Positions 34,856-46,048 are shown, counted from the stretch's first letter. The stretch is 64,000 nucleotides of DNA from Gemmatimonadaceae bacterium (GCA_020851035.1 JADZDM010000005.1:62001-126000), one strand, 5' to 3'. A program made the numbers and translations. The notes: generated from the letters alone by a model not told the origin.

Positions 34856-36472
34856 ATGACCACCCGCCGCGACTTCGTCGCCACCTCTGCCCTCGCCGCT
34901 GGCGCCCTCGCCCTCGGCCGTCCGCGAGACGCTGCCGCCCACACCCGCCTGCTGCCCCACGTGCAGCAGCGCATGGATGCCCCCACCCGCGACCTGCTGC
35001 TGCTGGCTCTCGACACCGCGAAACGCGGCGGGGCCAGCTACGCCGACGCCCGCATCCAGCGCGTGCAGCGCAACGCCGTCTTCACCCGCGAGCGCCAGGT
35101 CCTCGACGTGGTGGACAGCGACACCATCGGCTGCGGCATCCGCGCCCTCGTGGATGGCTGCTGGGGCTTCGCCGCCACGCCCAGGCTCACCAGTGAGGGC
35201 ATCCAGCGCGCCGCCACCGAGGCTGTCGCCACGGCGAAAGCCAACCGCATCGCCCGCGACCAGGCCGTGCAACTGGCCCCCAACCCGAGCCACCCCGACG
35301 CCACCTGGTCCAGCGGCTTCACCATCGATCCCTTCAGCATCTCGATCGAGGAGAAGACCACCCTCGCCATCGCCGCCAACACGGCCGCGCTCTCGGTGCC
35401 CGGCGTGCGCTTCGTCAGCACGCAGCTCCAGTTCGTGAAGGAAGAGCGCAACTACGCCAACACCGACGGCTCGGTGATCGCACAGACCCTCGTGCGCACC
35501 TATACGCCGATGGCCATCACCGCCGTCAGCGCCGACCGCAGCGACTTCGCCATCCGCGACGCCGTGGTGCAGCCCACCGGCCGCGGCTGGGAGTCGGTGC
35601 TCGAGAACAACCTGCCGGTGAACGCGAAGAAGTGGGCCGAGGAGGCCGCGGAGAAGCTCACCGCGAAGTCGGTGGAGCCGGGGCGTTATGACCTGGTCCT
35701 GCACCCGTCCAACCTCGGCCTCACGCTGCACGAGTCGGTCGCCCACCCCACCGAGATCGACCGCGCCTACGGCTACGAGGCGAACTACGCCGGCACCAGC
35801 TTCGTCGCCCCGCCGGAGAGGGTGCTGGGTGCGCTCAAGTTCGGGTCGCCGCTGATGAACATCACCGGCGATCGCTCGGAGCCCGGCGGCTGCGCCAGCA
35901 TCGGCTACGATGACGACGGCGTGAAGCCCGAAGCGTTCGACATCATCAAGGACGGCATCGTGGTGGACTACCAGACCACGCGCGAACAGGCGATGTGGCT
36001 GGATTGGTGGTACAAGAAGCGAAACATGCCGACGCGCAGCCACGGCTGCAGCTACGCCGACTCGTGGAGCAGTGTGCAGTTCCAGCGGATGCCGAACGTG
36101 TCGATCACGCCGGGTGCGCGGGACATCGGCTTCAGCGACCTGATCGCCGCCACCGACCGCGGCATCGCGATCCAGGGTCGCGGCAGCTACTCCATCGACC
36201 AGCAGCGCTTCAACGGCCAGTTCGGCGGCGCGCTGTTCCACGAGATCCGCGGCGGCAAGATCGTCGGCCAGCTGCGCGACGTGGCCTACCAGTTCCGCAC
36301 CACCGATTTCTGGGGTGCCCTCGACATGCTCGGCGGCCGCAGGAGCTACGAGCTCTACGCCACCTTCTCCGACGGCAAGGGCCAGCCGGGCCAGGCCAAC
36401 GCCGTCACGCATGGCTGCGTCCCCACGCGCCACCGCCAGCAGAATGTCATCAACACGGGTCGCAAGGCATGA
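34856..36472 (+). CDS. tldD: TldD-family metalloprotease with Tat signal (copy 1)
   Basis: The 538-residue protein is the catalytic subunit of a TldD/TldE protease. The metal site HESVAH begins at His292 (HExxxH), and the family segments GYDDDGVKPEAF and SHGCSYADSWSSVQFQRMPNV are present. The N-terminus MTTRRDFVATSALAAGALAL is a twin-arginine signal (Arg4-Arg5), so the folded protein should be exported. E. coli TldD is cytosolic and has no such signal. The stop overlaps the tldE start (ATGA). The gap from aroQ (96 nt) has small hairpins, GGCGCCC/GGGCGCC and GTCCGA/TCGGAC. A close paralogue lies 2 kb downstream. Confidence 0.9.
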   Translation: MTTRRDFVATSALAAGALALGRPRDAAAHTRLLPHVQQRMDAPTRDLLLLALDTAKRGGASYADARIQRVQRNAVFTRERQVLDVVDSDTIGCGIRALVDGCWGFAATPRLTSEGIQRAATEAVATAKANRIARDQAVQLAPNPSHPDATWSSGFTIDPFSISIEEKTTLAIAANTAALSVPGVRFVSTQLQFVKEERNYANTDGSVIAQTLVRTYTPMAITAVSADRSDFAIRDAVVQPTGRGWESVLENNLPVNAKKWAEEAAEKLTAKSVEPGRYDLVLHPSNLGLTLHESVAHPTEIDRAYGYEANYAGTSFVAPPERVLGALKFGSPLMNITGDRSEPGGCASIGYDDDGVKPEAFDIIKDGIVVDYQTTREQAMWLDWWYKKRNMPTRSHGCSYADSWSSVQFQRMPNVSITPGARDIGFSDLIAATDRGIAIQGRGSYSIDQQRFNGQFGGALFHEIRGGKIVGQLRDVAYQFRTTDFWGALDMLGGRRSYELYATFSDGKGQPGQANAVTHGCVPTRHRQQNVINTGRKA

Positions 36473-37860
36473 GCCGCTTCATCGATTCCCGCGCCCCGCG
36501 CTCGCTCCTCCTCGCCGACGACCTCGTCATCTCGCGCACCGACGCGCAGCGGGTGATCGAGAGCGTGATCCGGCTCTCCCGTGCCGACTCGGTACAGGCC
36601 GTGATCCGCTCCTCCCGCACCCGCAACGTGCGCTTCGCCGCCAACCAGCTCTCCACCGCCGGCGTGGTCGAGGACACGACGCTGGTGGTGATGTCGTTCA
36701 TCGGGCGGAAGCACTCCGCCGTCACCACCAACGACCTCTCACCCGAGAGCATCGAGCGGACGGTGCGGAAGGCGGAGGCCATCGCGCGCCTCGCCCCGGA
36801 TGACCCGGACATGCTGCCCGTGCTGGGCCCGCAGGTCCTGCGCGACCTCGGCGGCGCCTGGGACGAGGCGACCGCCGGCCTCGCCGCAGATGAGGTCACA
36901 GCGGCCGCCAACACCGCCCTCGCCCCGGCGCGGAAGGCGGGGAGCGCCCTCACCGTCGCCGGCTTCCTCATCACCGGCGCCGACGCCATCGCCATCGGCA
37001 CCAGCGCCGGTCACTTCGCCTACCACCGCGGCACCAGCGCCAACTACACCCTCACCGTCCGCAGCAACGACGGCACCGGTTCCGGCTGGTCGGGCGAGGA
37101 CGCCCTGGCGTGGAGTGCGCTCAACTTCGGGGCGGTGAGCGCCCAGGCCATCGAGAAGGCGGAGCGTTCCCGGAACCCGGTGGCCATCGAACCCGGCCGC
37201 TACACGGTGATCCTCGAGCCGCAGGCGGTGGGCGACCTGGTGGGGCTGATGCCGCGCTACTTCAACGCCCGCAGCGCCGACGAGGGCCGGTCACCGTTCG
37301 CCAAGCCCGGCGGCGGGAATCGGCTCGGCGAACAGATCGTGAATGCCATGGTCAACCTCACCAGCGATCCCGCCGATTCGTTGGTACTGACGCAGCCGTT
37401 CGATGGCGATGGAATGCCACTGACGAAGCAGTCATGGATCACCAACGGGACACTCAGCACGATGCTGGTGCCACGGGCCTGGGCGGCGCGAAAGAACCTC
37501 GTGGCCACCGGCAACCCGAACAACCTCATCCTTGCCGGCGGCAGCACCTCTCGCGACCAGATGATCGCGGGCACCCAGCGCGGTGTGCTGGTCACGCGCC
37601 TGTGGTACCTGCGCGAAACCGACCCGCGCACCATGAGCTACACCGGTCTCACCCGCGACGGGACGTTCCTGATCGAGAACGGGAAGATCAGCAAGTCGAT
37701 CAAGAACATGCGCTTCAACGAGAGCCCGCTCTTCCTGCTCAACAACGTCGAGGCGCTCGGTCCCGTCCGTCGGACCGCCAGTGAGGGGCCGGGCACGCAG
37801 ATCATGCCCGTCCTCAAGGCGCGGGACTTCAACTTCACGTCGCTGTCGGACGCGGTGTGA
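36469..37860 (+). CDS. tldE: TldE/PmbA-family protein (copy 1)
   Basis: This 463-residue protein is the partner subunit of TldD. It has the PmbA fold segments VRFAANQLSTAGVVEDTTLVV near residue 46, YHRGTSANYTLTVRSNDGTGSGW in parts near 185, EPGRYTVILEPQAVGDLVGL near 243, and the C-terminal DFNFTSLSDAV. It lacks the HExxxH motif, as expected, and has no signal peptide of its own. The ATG overlaps the tldD stop by 4 nt. In E. coli the complex degrades CcdA and matures microcin B17. Here the substrate is unknown. If it works with the Tat-exported TldD it may be co-exported, which is an inference. Confidence 0.9.
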   Translation: MSRFIDSRAPRSLLLADDLVISRTDAQRVIESVIRLSRADSVQAVIRSSRTRNVRFAANQLSTAGVVEDTTLVVMSFIGRKHSAVTTNDLSPESIERTVRKAEAIARLAPDDPDMLPVLGPQVLRDLGGAWDEATAGLAADEVTAAANTALAPARKAGSALTVAGFLITGADAIAIGTSAGHFAYHRGTSANYTLTVRSNDGTGSGWSGEDALAWSALNFGAVSAQAIEKAERSRNPVAIEPGRYTVILEPQAVGDLVGLMPRYFNARSADEGRSPFAKPGGGNRLGEQIVNAMVNLTSDPADSLVLTQPFDGDGMPLTKQSWITNGTLSTMLVPRAWAARKNLVATGNPNNLILAGGSTSRDQMIAGTQRGVLVTRLWYLRETDPRTMSYTGLTRDGTFLIENGKISKSIKNMRFNESPLFLLNNVEALGPVRRTASEGPGTQIMPVLKARDFNFTSLSDAV

Positions 37861-37861
37861 C

Positions 37862-38356
37862 CTACCGCACGACCACACCGATCGCGCCGCTGCCGGTGGC
37901 GCGCTCGGTCGAGGTCCCGAACTTCAGCCGCCCGCTCGCCAGCGCGAGCAGTCCGAACCGGCGCTGCGCCCACCATGTGACACCCGCGGTGGCCTGGCCG
38001 GCAACCAGGCCGTACGGCGTGCCGTCGCCGTCACCACCCAGCAACAACCACGGTCCGACGAGCGCCTGCCATTCGACCCGCGCCGGGCGACTACGCACGC
38101 CGACATCGAGATCCAGGGCCACGGCATTCAGCCCGTAGAAGCCGGCGTCATGCACGAGCGACACCCGGCCGCCCACCACCCCTCGCCGCCCCGTCGGCTT
38201 GTGCAGCCCGACGGACGGCACGACCGGCGTGCCGGCCAGTCGGTCGATGCGCAACGGACCGACGGCAACGCTGTATCGCATGCCCTCCTGTGCGCCGGCC
38301 CGTGACGCCGCGCCAACCGCTGCCACGCCGAGGGCAAGGATGCACAGGACTCTCAT
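37862..38356 (-). CDS. Secreted protein of unknown function, possible small barrel
   Basis: The 164-residue product has a signal peptide (RVLCILALGVAAVGAASRAGAQ) followed by about 140 residues of alternating hydrophobic and polar residues, Gly-rich turns (GRRGVVGGRVSLVHDAGFYG) and a C-terminus ending VGVVVR. The pattern suggests a small beta-barrel or lipocalin-like protein in the envelope. I do not recognise a family. It converges on tldE, with one base between the two stop codons. Confidence 0.55.
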   Translation of the reverse strand: MRVLCILALGVAAVGAASRAGAQEGMRYSVAVGPLRIDRLAGTPVVPSVGLHKPTGRRGVVGGRVSLVHDAGFYGLNAVALDLDVGVRSRPARVEWQALVGPWLLLGGDGDGTPYGLVAGQATAGVTWWAQRRFGLLALASGRLKFGTSTERATGSGAIGVVVR

Positions 38357-38571
38357 GGACGGTATCCGGGCACGGAATGTGGACGCAGGTCGCGACGGTA
38401 TACTTCAGGTTGCCGCGATGGACTGAGCCTGAACCTGCCCCACCGCACCGGCGCGGGCAACCAAGTTGCCCGTTGCCGAATCCAATTGGTCCGGCCAGCG
38501 TATAGGCCTGAAACATCCGTCAGGCCGCGCGCACGCCTCGTCCACCAGCCCAGTCACCCGAGCCCCAGAGC

Positions 38572-40209
38572 ATGACAACACGCCGGGATTTCCTCGCGTC
38601 CAGCGCGCTTGCCGCCGGCGCCGTGGCCGTCGCATCGACGATACCGTCGGAGGCCGAAGCGGCCATCCGCCGGTTCGCGCCGCGCGCCATGCCGCATGTG
38701 CAGCCGCCCATGGATGCCCCCACGAAGGACCTGCTCATGGCCGCGCTGAACTCGGCGAAGATGGCCGGCGCGTCGTACGCCGACGCCCGCGTCGGACGCA
38801 CCCGGCGCAACTTCGTCATCACGCGCGAGCAACAGATCATCGAGATCGTGGACACCGACACCATGGGCTGCGGCGTGCGCGCCCTGGTCGACGGCTGCTG
38901 GGGCTTCGCCGCCACGCGCACCCTCACCGCCGACGGTGTCGCGGCGGCCGGACGTGAGGCCGCCGCCATCGCCCGGGCCAACCGCGTCGCACGTGACCGC
39001 GCCGTCGAACTCGCCCCCGCGCCATCACTCGGCGAGCGCACCTGGTCCAACGGCTTCACCGTCGACCCGTGGAGCATCCCGGTGGAGCAGAAGGCCGACC
39101 TCCTGCTGCGTGCGAACGCCGAGGCGATGAAGGTGGCGGGGGTGAAGTACGTGGCGAGCCAGATGTTCTTCGTGAAGGAGGAGAAGAACTACGCCAACAC
39201 CGAGGGCACCATCACCACCCAGACGGTGGTGCGGAGCTGGGCCCCGATGAGCATCACGGCGGTCTCACCCGACTTCAGCGACTTCCAGAGCCGCAGCAAC
39301 ACCGTGCAGCCGGCCGGCCGCGGGTACGAGCACATCACCGAGGCCGACATCGTCGGCAACGCGCAGAAGTGGGGCGAGGAGGCGGCGCAGAAGCTGAAGG
39401 CGAAGCCCGTCGAACCCGGCCGCTACGACCTCGTGCTGCACCCGTCGCACCTCTGGCTCACCATCCACGAGTCGGTCGGCCATCCCACCGAGCTCGATCG
39501 CGCCTACGGCTACGAGGCCAACTACGCCGGCACCAGCTTCGTCAGCCCGCCCGAGAAGATCCTGGGGGCGCTCAAGTACGGCCCGCCGATCCTGAACGTG
39601 CAGGGCGACCGCTCGCAGCCCGGCGGCTGTGCCACCATCGGCTACGATGACGAGGGCGTGGCACCGGACGACTTCCTGATCATCAGGAACGGGATGGTCA
39701 ACGACTACCAGACCACGCGCGAGCAGGCGAGCTGGCTCAAGTGGTGGTACGACAAGCAGGGCCGCCCCACCCGCAGCCACGGCTGCTCGTACGGCGACAA
39801 CTGGAGCAGCGTGCAGTTCCAGCGAATGCCAAACGTGTCGGTCCTGCCGGGCGAGAAGGAGCAGTCGTACGAGGACATCATCGCCGCCACCGACCGCGGC
39901 ATCGCGATCGTGGGCGACGGCAGCTTCTCCATCGACCAGCAGCGCTACAACGCGCAGTTCGGCGGCCAGCTCTTCTACGAGATCAAGGGTGGCAAGGTCA
40001 CCGGGATGCTCAAGGACGTGGCCTACCAGATGCGCACGCCGGAGTTCTGGAACGCGCTCGACATGCTCGGCGGCCGGAAGAGCTACATGCTCGGCGCCAG
40101 CTTCTTCGACGGCAAGGGGCAGCCCGGGCAGTCGAACGCCGTCAGTCACGGGTGCCCGCCAACGCGCCACCGGCAGATCAACGTCATCAACACGGGACGC
40201 AAGGCATGA
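38572..40209 (+). CDS. tldD: TldD-family metalloprotease with Tat signal (copy 2)
   Basis: The 545-residue protein is a close paralogue of the TldD at 34856, with the same segment order and near-identical motifs. Its metal site HESVGH begins at His299. A Tat signal is at the N-terminus (TRRDFLASSALAAGAVAV, Arg4-Arg5). Its stop overlaps the following tldE start (ATGA). The leader region 38357-38571 includes a hairpin GGGCAAC-caa-GTTGCCC near 38456. The two copies are diverged enough that the duplication is not recent. They may serve different substrates. Confidence 0.9.
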   Translation: MTTRRDFLASSALAAGAVAVASTIPSEAEAAIRRFAPRAMPHVQPPMDAPTKDLLMAALNSAKMAGASYADARVGRTRRNFVITREQQIIEIVDTDTMGCGVRALVDGCWGFAATRTLTADGVAAAGREAAAIARANRVARDRAVELAPAPSLGERTWSNGFTVDPWSIPVEQKADLLLRANAEAMKVAGVKYVASQMFFVKEEKNYANTEGTITTQTVVRSWAPMSITAVSPDFSDFQSRSNTVQPAGRGYEHITEADIVGNAQKWGEEAAQKLKAKPVEPGRYDLVLHPSHLWLTIHESVGHPTELDRAYGYEANYAGTSFVSPPEKILGALKYGPPILNVQGDRSQPGGCATIGYDDEGVAPDDFLIIRNGMVNDYQTTREQASWLKWWYDKQGRPTRSHGCSYGDNWSSVQFQRMPNVSVLPGEKEQSYEDIIAATDRGIAIVGDGSFSIDQQRYNAQFGGQLFYEIKGGKVTGMLKDVAYQMRTPEFWNALDMLGGRKSYMLGASFFDGKGQPGQSNAVSHGCPPTRHRQINVINTGRKA

Positions 40210-41597
40210 CATCGCGATTCGACCCCCGCGCGCCGAAGCGCCTGCTGGACGCCGCCGAGGAACTCGTCTCGCGCGACGAGGCGCAGCGCATCATCGAGAG
40301 CGCCATCAAGCTGTCGAAGGCCGAGGCCATCGAGGTGAACCTCGGCGGCGGGCGACAGCGCAACGTGCGCTTCGCCGCCAACCAGATGTCCACCGCCGGC
40401 ATGGTCACCGACCTGTCGATGGTGGTCTCGTCGAGCTTCGGGCCCAAGCACGCCATCACCACCACCAACGACCTCTCGCCCGAGGGCATCGAGCGCGCCG
40501 TCCGCCAGTCGGAGGCGATCGCACGGCTGGCGCCCGACGACCCGGAGGCGATGCCGCGCCTGGGGCCGCAGAGCATCACGCCGCTTCCGGGGGCCTGGGA
40601 CGAGGAGACCTTCGCCCTCGATGCCTCGGCTGGTGCCCGCGCGGCGCTCAGTGCGCTCGGCCCAGCTCGCGCCCGCGGCAACCTGCAGGCCGCCGGCTTC
40701 CTGCAGGTGGACGCGAACATCAACTCCCTCGGCAACAACGCCGGGATGTTCCAGTATCACCGCGGCACCAAGTCCAACTACACCCTCACGGTCCGCACCG
40801 CCGATGGCACCGGCTCCGGCTGGGCCGGCACCGAGGAGCCGAAGTTCAGCGCCATCGACTTCGGGAAGATCAGTGCACGCGCCATCGAGAAGGCGGAGAT
40901 GTCGCGCAATCCCGTGGCCGTGGAACCGGGCCGCTACACCGTGATCCTCGAGCCGCAGGCCGTCGGTGACCTGATCTCGCTGGTCGCCTTCTACGCCGAC
41001 GCGCGCGCGGCGGACGAGGGCCGCTCGCCGTTCGTGAAGCAGGGCGGCGGCAACAAGCTCGGGGAGAAGATCGCCGACGAGCGGGTGTCGCTGTACAGCG
41101 ATCCGTACGACCCGAAGATCCTCTGCGATCCCTTCGATGGTGAGGGCTTCCCGCTCACGCGCCGCAACTGGATCGACGCCGGCGTGCTGAAGGAGCTGCA
41201 GTACGGCCGCTTCTGGGCGAAGAAGCAGGGGAAGCAGCCCACCGGTGGCGCGAACAACATCGTGATGTCGGGTGGCACCACCACGCGCGAGCAGATGATC
41301 GCGGGCACGCAGCGCGGCATACTCGTCTCACGCCTCTGGTACCTGCGCGAGGTGGACCCGCGCACGCTGCTCTACACCGGGCTCACGCGCGACGGCACGT
41401 TCCTGATCGAGAACGGGAAGGTCACGCGACCGATCAAGAACATGCGCTTCAACGACAGCCCGCTGTTCCTGCTCAACAACATCGAGGCGCTCGGCCCGCA
41501 GGAGCGTGTGGCCGGCATCGAGGCCGGCGTGCCATGCGTGATGCCGCTGCTCAAGGCCCGCGACTTCAACTTCACATCGCTGTCGGACGCGGTCTGA
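40206..41597 (+). CDS. tldE: TldE/PmbA-family protein (copy 2)
   Basis: The 463-residue protein has exactly the same length as copy 1 and the same C-terminal DFNFTSLSDAV. Shared blocks include VRFAANQMSTAGMV near residue 58, YHRGTKSNYTLTVRTADGTG near 185, EPGRYTVILEPQAVGDLISL near 243 and MRFNDSPLFLLNNIEALGP near 417. It lacks HExxxH and a signal peptide. The ATG overlaps the tldD stop. A strong hairpin at 41661-41693 ends the unit. It should form the heteromeric protease with the second TldD. Confidence 0.9.
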   Translation: MTSRFDPRAPKRLLDAAEELVSRDEAQRIIESAIKLSKAEAIEVNLGGGRQRNVRFAANQMSTAGMVTDLSMVVSSSFGPKHAITTTNDLSPEGIERAVRQSEAIARLAPDDPEAMPRLGPQSITPLPGAWDEETFALDASAGARAALSALGPARARGNLQAAGFLQVDANINSLGNNAGMFQYHRGTKSNYTLTVRTADGTGSGWAGTEEPKFSAIDFGKISARAIEKAEMSRNPVAVEPGRYTVILEPQAVGDLISLVAFYADARAADEGRSPFVKQGGGNKLGEKIADERVSLYSDPYDPKILCDPFDGEGFPLTRRNWIDAGVLKELQYGRFWAKKQGKQPTGGANNIVMSGGTTTREQMIAGTQRGILVSRLWYLREVDPRTLLYTGLTRDGTFLIENGKVTRPIKNMRFNDSPLFLLNNIEALGPQERVAGIEAGVPCVMPLLKARDFNFTSLSDAV

Positions 41598-41660
41598 TCA
41601 CTCGGGCACCAGAGTCGCCCGGGGAAACGTCAACACCCGTCAGCGCTGCCAGCAGAGCAC

Positions 41661-41693
41661 GAACGGCCGCCCCGAGCACCGGGGCGGCCGTTC
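41661..41693. terminator. Bidirectional terminator hairpin
   Basis: AACGGCCGCCCC (41662-41673) and GGGGCGGCCGTT (41681-41692) form a 12-bp perfect stem. It lies between the tldE stop and the tRNA gene on the other strand and could serve both. No T-run is evident. Confidence 0.65.
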
Positions 41694-41706
41694 AGCGTTC
41701 AGCACA

Positions 41707-41778
41707 CTGGGGCGGCAGGACTCGAACCTGCAACTTTCCGGTTAACAGCCGGACGGTCTGCCATTGACCTACACCCCA
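41707..41778 (-). tRNA. tRNA-Asn (GUU)
   Basis: On the minus strand the 72-nt sequence folds into a full cloverleaf: acceptor TGGGGTG/CGCCCCA, D-arm GGTC/GACC with a short 7-nt loop, anticodon arm TCCGG-CTGTTAA-CCGGA, and T-arm GCAGG-TTCGAGT-CCTGC. The anticodon is GUU. The CCA end is not encoded. Confidence 0.95.
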
Positions 41779-41875
41779 TCACCCATCGAACAAACCGCAT
41801 TCGGCGAGTTCGCGCAACCTGCAGTGTCGGCCTCGCTGCTTCCAGACGTGAGTCCGCACCAGCCGGTGCCGGGAG

Positions 41876-42556
41876 TCACTTGGCCGTGACGCGGGCTGCG
41901 GTGCGGCGATTCTTGGCACGGCCCGCTTCCGTCGAGTTGTCAGCGAGCGGAACCGTGTCGCCGTACCCTTCGGCCTCGAGGCGGCCAGCGTCGATGCCTG
42001 CCGCGACGATGGCCGCCATCGCCGCCTTGGCCCGGTCGGACGACAACGTGAGGTTCTTCTTGCTGTCGCCGACATTGTCGGTGTAGCCGCCGATCTTCAG
42101 CTTCACCGAAGGGAAGGCCTTCATGATCGCGGCGATGTTCGAGAGCTGGGCCGAGGACGAGGGCTCGAGCACGGCCGACCCGGTCTGGAACAGCAGGCGG
42201 TCGAACTCGAACCAGGTCGTCTTGTCCACCGGCTTGGCGGCATCCGTGATGAAGCCCACGAGCTGCGTCTCGATGCCGGATGCCGACACCTGGATCGTCG
42301 CGCCGCCGGGCAGTGCCAGCCCGGTGAGGGCTGCGGCACCCGCGGCCGCCGGAGCACCGGTCGGCACTGCTGCCGCCGGCGCCTTGTCGGCACCGGCCGC
42401 GTTCAGGTAGCCCGGCGTGCTGCCGATCGAGCCGTTCGCACCGGCCCCGCCGTATGGCACCGCGGTGTCACCCTTGCCCGGGCTGTCGCCGGTCTTTTCG
42501 CAGGCCGAAAGCAGGACGGCGGCGGTCAACAGCGAGGCAAGGCGGATGGTGCGCAT
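41876..42556 (-). CDS. OmpA-family peptidoglycan-associated lipoprotein
   Basis: The 226-residue protein has a lipoprotein signal (RTIRLASLLTAAVLLSAC, lipobox LSAC), a Gly/Ala/Pro-rich linker, and a C-terminal OmpA domain (about residues 105-226). The peptidoglycan-binding pattern appears as LKIGGYTDNVGDSKKNLTLS, then DRAKAAMAAIVAAGID and NRRTAARV, with the conserved Asp and Arg. It probably links the outer membrane to the cell wall. The start at 42556 is preferred because the upstream extension would precede the signal peptide. Confidence 0.9.
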   Translation of the reverse strand: MRTIRLASLLTAAVLLSACEKTGDSPGKGDTAVPYGGAGANGSIGSTPGYLNAAGADKAPAAAVPTGAPAAAGAAALTGLALPGGATIQVSASGIETQLVGFITDAAKPVDKTTWFEFDRLLFQTGSAVLEPSSSAQLSNIAAIMKAFPSVKLKIGGYTDNVGDSKKNLTLSSDRAKAAMAAIVAAGIDAGRLEAEGYGDTVPLADNSTEAGRAKNRRTAARVTAK

Positions 42557-42636
42557 GCAGGCTCCAGGAATCGTGACGGTCATCGGTGATCGCGCAAACT
42601 TAGTCATCCTCCACAATCGCAGTCCAACCGGGGCCG

Positions 42637-44313
<1,677 letters not shown>

Positions 44314-44511
44314 GGGTCTCTTCGGAATGCGGGGAGGGCCTTGGGCGTCAGCGCCGTGGAGGCGCGCGGCCATGATCCCCTAAGTTAGCGCGGCCGACCA
44401 GCCACGAACCGTGCCCGCCGTCCCGGCCGGCCGGGAGCCATTCCGGCACACCGGCCATTGATTGCGGGGAGTCCTGCCCCCGATGCCCCCCTCCCAGCCC
44501 CGCGCCGGCGC

Positions 44512-45228
44512 GTGAACTTCTCCGATCTTCCTGCTCAACTGGGGTCCTCGCCGTGGACCGCCGTTCCCCTCGTGTTCGCGGCGGGCGTCCTCACGTCGCT
44601 GACGCCCTGCATCTACCCGATGATCCCGATCACCGCCGCGATCGTCGGCGGGGCCCAGGCCGGCCCGGGCGGCGCGACGCGGGGACGCACCCTGCGCCTG
44701 ACGCTGGCCTACGTCATCGGCCTCGCTCTGGTGTACTCCCTCCTCGGGCTGCTTGCCGGTCTCTCCGGCAGCATGTTCGGCGAGATCAGCACCAACCCGT
44801 GGCTCTATTTCGCCATGGCGAACGTGCTGCTGCTGGCGGCACTGAGCATGCTCGACGTGCTGCCGATCCGGCTGCCGGCGTGGCTGCTTGCCAGGGCGAC
44901 GAGTGCCGGCAGTTCCGGCGGCTCGGCGGGGGCGTTCGTGATGGGGGCGATGTCAGGACTCGTCGCCGCACCCTGTGGCGCGCCGGTCATGGCCAGCGTC
45001 CTGACCTGGGTGGCCACGACGAAGAGCGCGGTCCTGGGCTTCATCTACCTGTTCGTGTTCTCGCTCGGCATGTGCACGCTGCTGGTGGTCGTCGGCCTCA
45101 CCGCCGGCGCCACCTCCCGCCTCCCGCGCAGCGGCGCCTGGATGTTGTGGGTGAAGCGTGTCTTTGCAGTGCTCATGATCGGTGTGGCGGAGTACTATCT
45201 GGTCGAGATGGGCAAGCTCCTGTTCTAG
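44512..45228 (+). CDS. CcdA/DsbD-type thiol-disulfide transporter
   Basis: The 238-residue protein has six to seven hydrophobic segments. Two conserved Cys lie in SLTPCIYPM near residue 34 and AAPCGAPV near 158, as in the beta domain of DsbD and in CcdA. It should move electrons from cytoplasmic thioredoxin to periplasmic partners. A TlpA-like thioredoxin gene follows 322 nt later on the same strand and is the likely partner. The GTG at 44512 was chosen. A TTG start at 44458 would add 18 residues with a Pro/Arg-rich segment and is less likely. Confidence 0.85.
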   Translation: MNFSDLPAQLGSSPWTAVPLVFAAGVLTSLTPCIYPMIPITAAIVGGAQAGPGGATRGRTLRLTLAYVIGLALVYSLLGLLAGLSGSMFGEISTNPWLYFAMANVLLLAALSMLDVLPIRLPAWLLARATSAGSSGGSAGAFVMGAMSGLVAAPCGAPVMASVLTWVATTKSAVLGFIYLFVFSLGMCTLLVVVGLTAGATSRLPRSGAWMLWVKRVFAVLMIGVAEYYLVEMGKLLF

Positions 45229-45240
45229 TCTTGGAGATCC

Positions 45241-45509
45241 TGAACAGCTTTGAGGCGAAGGCGCGAAGGGGCACGGAAAGCGCGCAAGGTGGCACTGCGC
45301 GCGGAACGCTGGTGGGTGGCTGGTCGAGTGACGTTTCCTGGGGGAACACCAACTGCAACAACACGGTCAGCAGCGGTTGCAGTGTGTTGTTGCCGTTCCC
45401 CAACGAACGGTTGGTCGTGCGCGCACGAAGCGCCGCTCCATGCGCAGCGCGGCAGTTCCTTGCATCCTTCGCGCCCTGCTTTGCGTCTCCGCGTTCAAGC
45501 AGTTCGCAT
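45241..45509 (+). repeat. Nested inverted repeat E (CGCGAAGG type)
   Basis: The gap 45229-45550 is mostly this element. Left arm phrases (GGCGAAGGCGCGAAGG) and right arm phrases (CCTTCGCGCCCTGCTTTGCG) pair imperfectly. The inner part pairs GGGGGAAC and AACTGCAAC (45340-45359) with GTTGCAGT and GTTCCCC (45376-45400). It resembles element A but has diverged. It separates the CcdA-like gene from the TlpA-like gene. Confidence 0.75.
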
Positions 45510-45550
45510 GTGACGATCGAAGCATTCATCCTTGAACATGAGATGACGTG

Positions 45551-46048
45551 ATGTCCCTGAGAATGGTGAAGCGCGCCGCGATGGTGGCAGCAATGGTGGT
45601 GCCGGCGTGGGCGGGGGCGCAGGAGGCCGGCATTCCCGTCGGGAACGTCGCCCCGAACGCCATGCTGGAGACGCTCTCCGGCCGGCCGGCGCAGCTGTCG
45701 CAGTGGATCGGCAGGACGCCCGTGGTGCTGGAGTTCTGGGCCAGCTGGTGCGAGAACTGCAAGGCACTGGAGCCGACCATGATCAGTGCCGCACGCACCT
45801 TCGGGCGCCAGGTGAAGTTCGTGGGCGTCGCCGTGAGCGCCAACCAGACGCCTGAGCGAGTCCGCCGCTACATGCAGCGCCACTCCCTCGGGCTCGAGAT
45901 GCTGTATGACCGCCATGGCACCGCCGTGGACGCGTACGACGTGCCGGCCACGAGCTACGTGGTGGTGATCGATCGCAGCGGCAAGGTGGTGTACACCGGC
46001 AGTGGCGGCTCGCAGGACCTCACGACCGCCATTCGCAAGGCGCTGTAG
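45551..46048 (+). CDS. TlpA/ResA-like thioredoxin-fold protein
   Basis: The 165-residue protein has a signal sequence (MVKRAAMVAAMVVPAWAGAQ) and a thioredoxin fold. The active site is WASWCENCK (CxxC), and the cis-Pro region is VPATSYVVV near 136. It should be a periplasmic thiol-disulfide oxidoreductase, reduced by the upstream CcdA-like protein, for cytochrome c maturation or general disulfide reduction. The ATG at 45551 is preferred to the GTG one codon earlier. A strong hairpin follows at 46101. Confidence 0.88.
   Translation: MSLRMVKRAAMVAAMVVPAWAGAQEAGIPVGNVAPNAMLETLSGRPAQLSQWIGRTPVVLEFWASWCENCKALEPTMISAARTFGRQVKFVGVAVSANQTPERVRRYMQRHSLGLEMLYDRHGTAVDAYDVPATSYVVVIDRSGKVVYTGSGGSQDLTTAIRKAL

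Noticed and set aside
44314-44373. Longer EttA N-terminus
   Set aside because: The GTG at 44313 aligns with the known EttA start, while the extra 20 residues have no counterpart.
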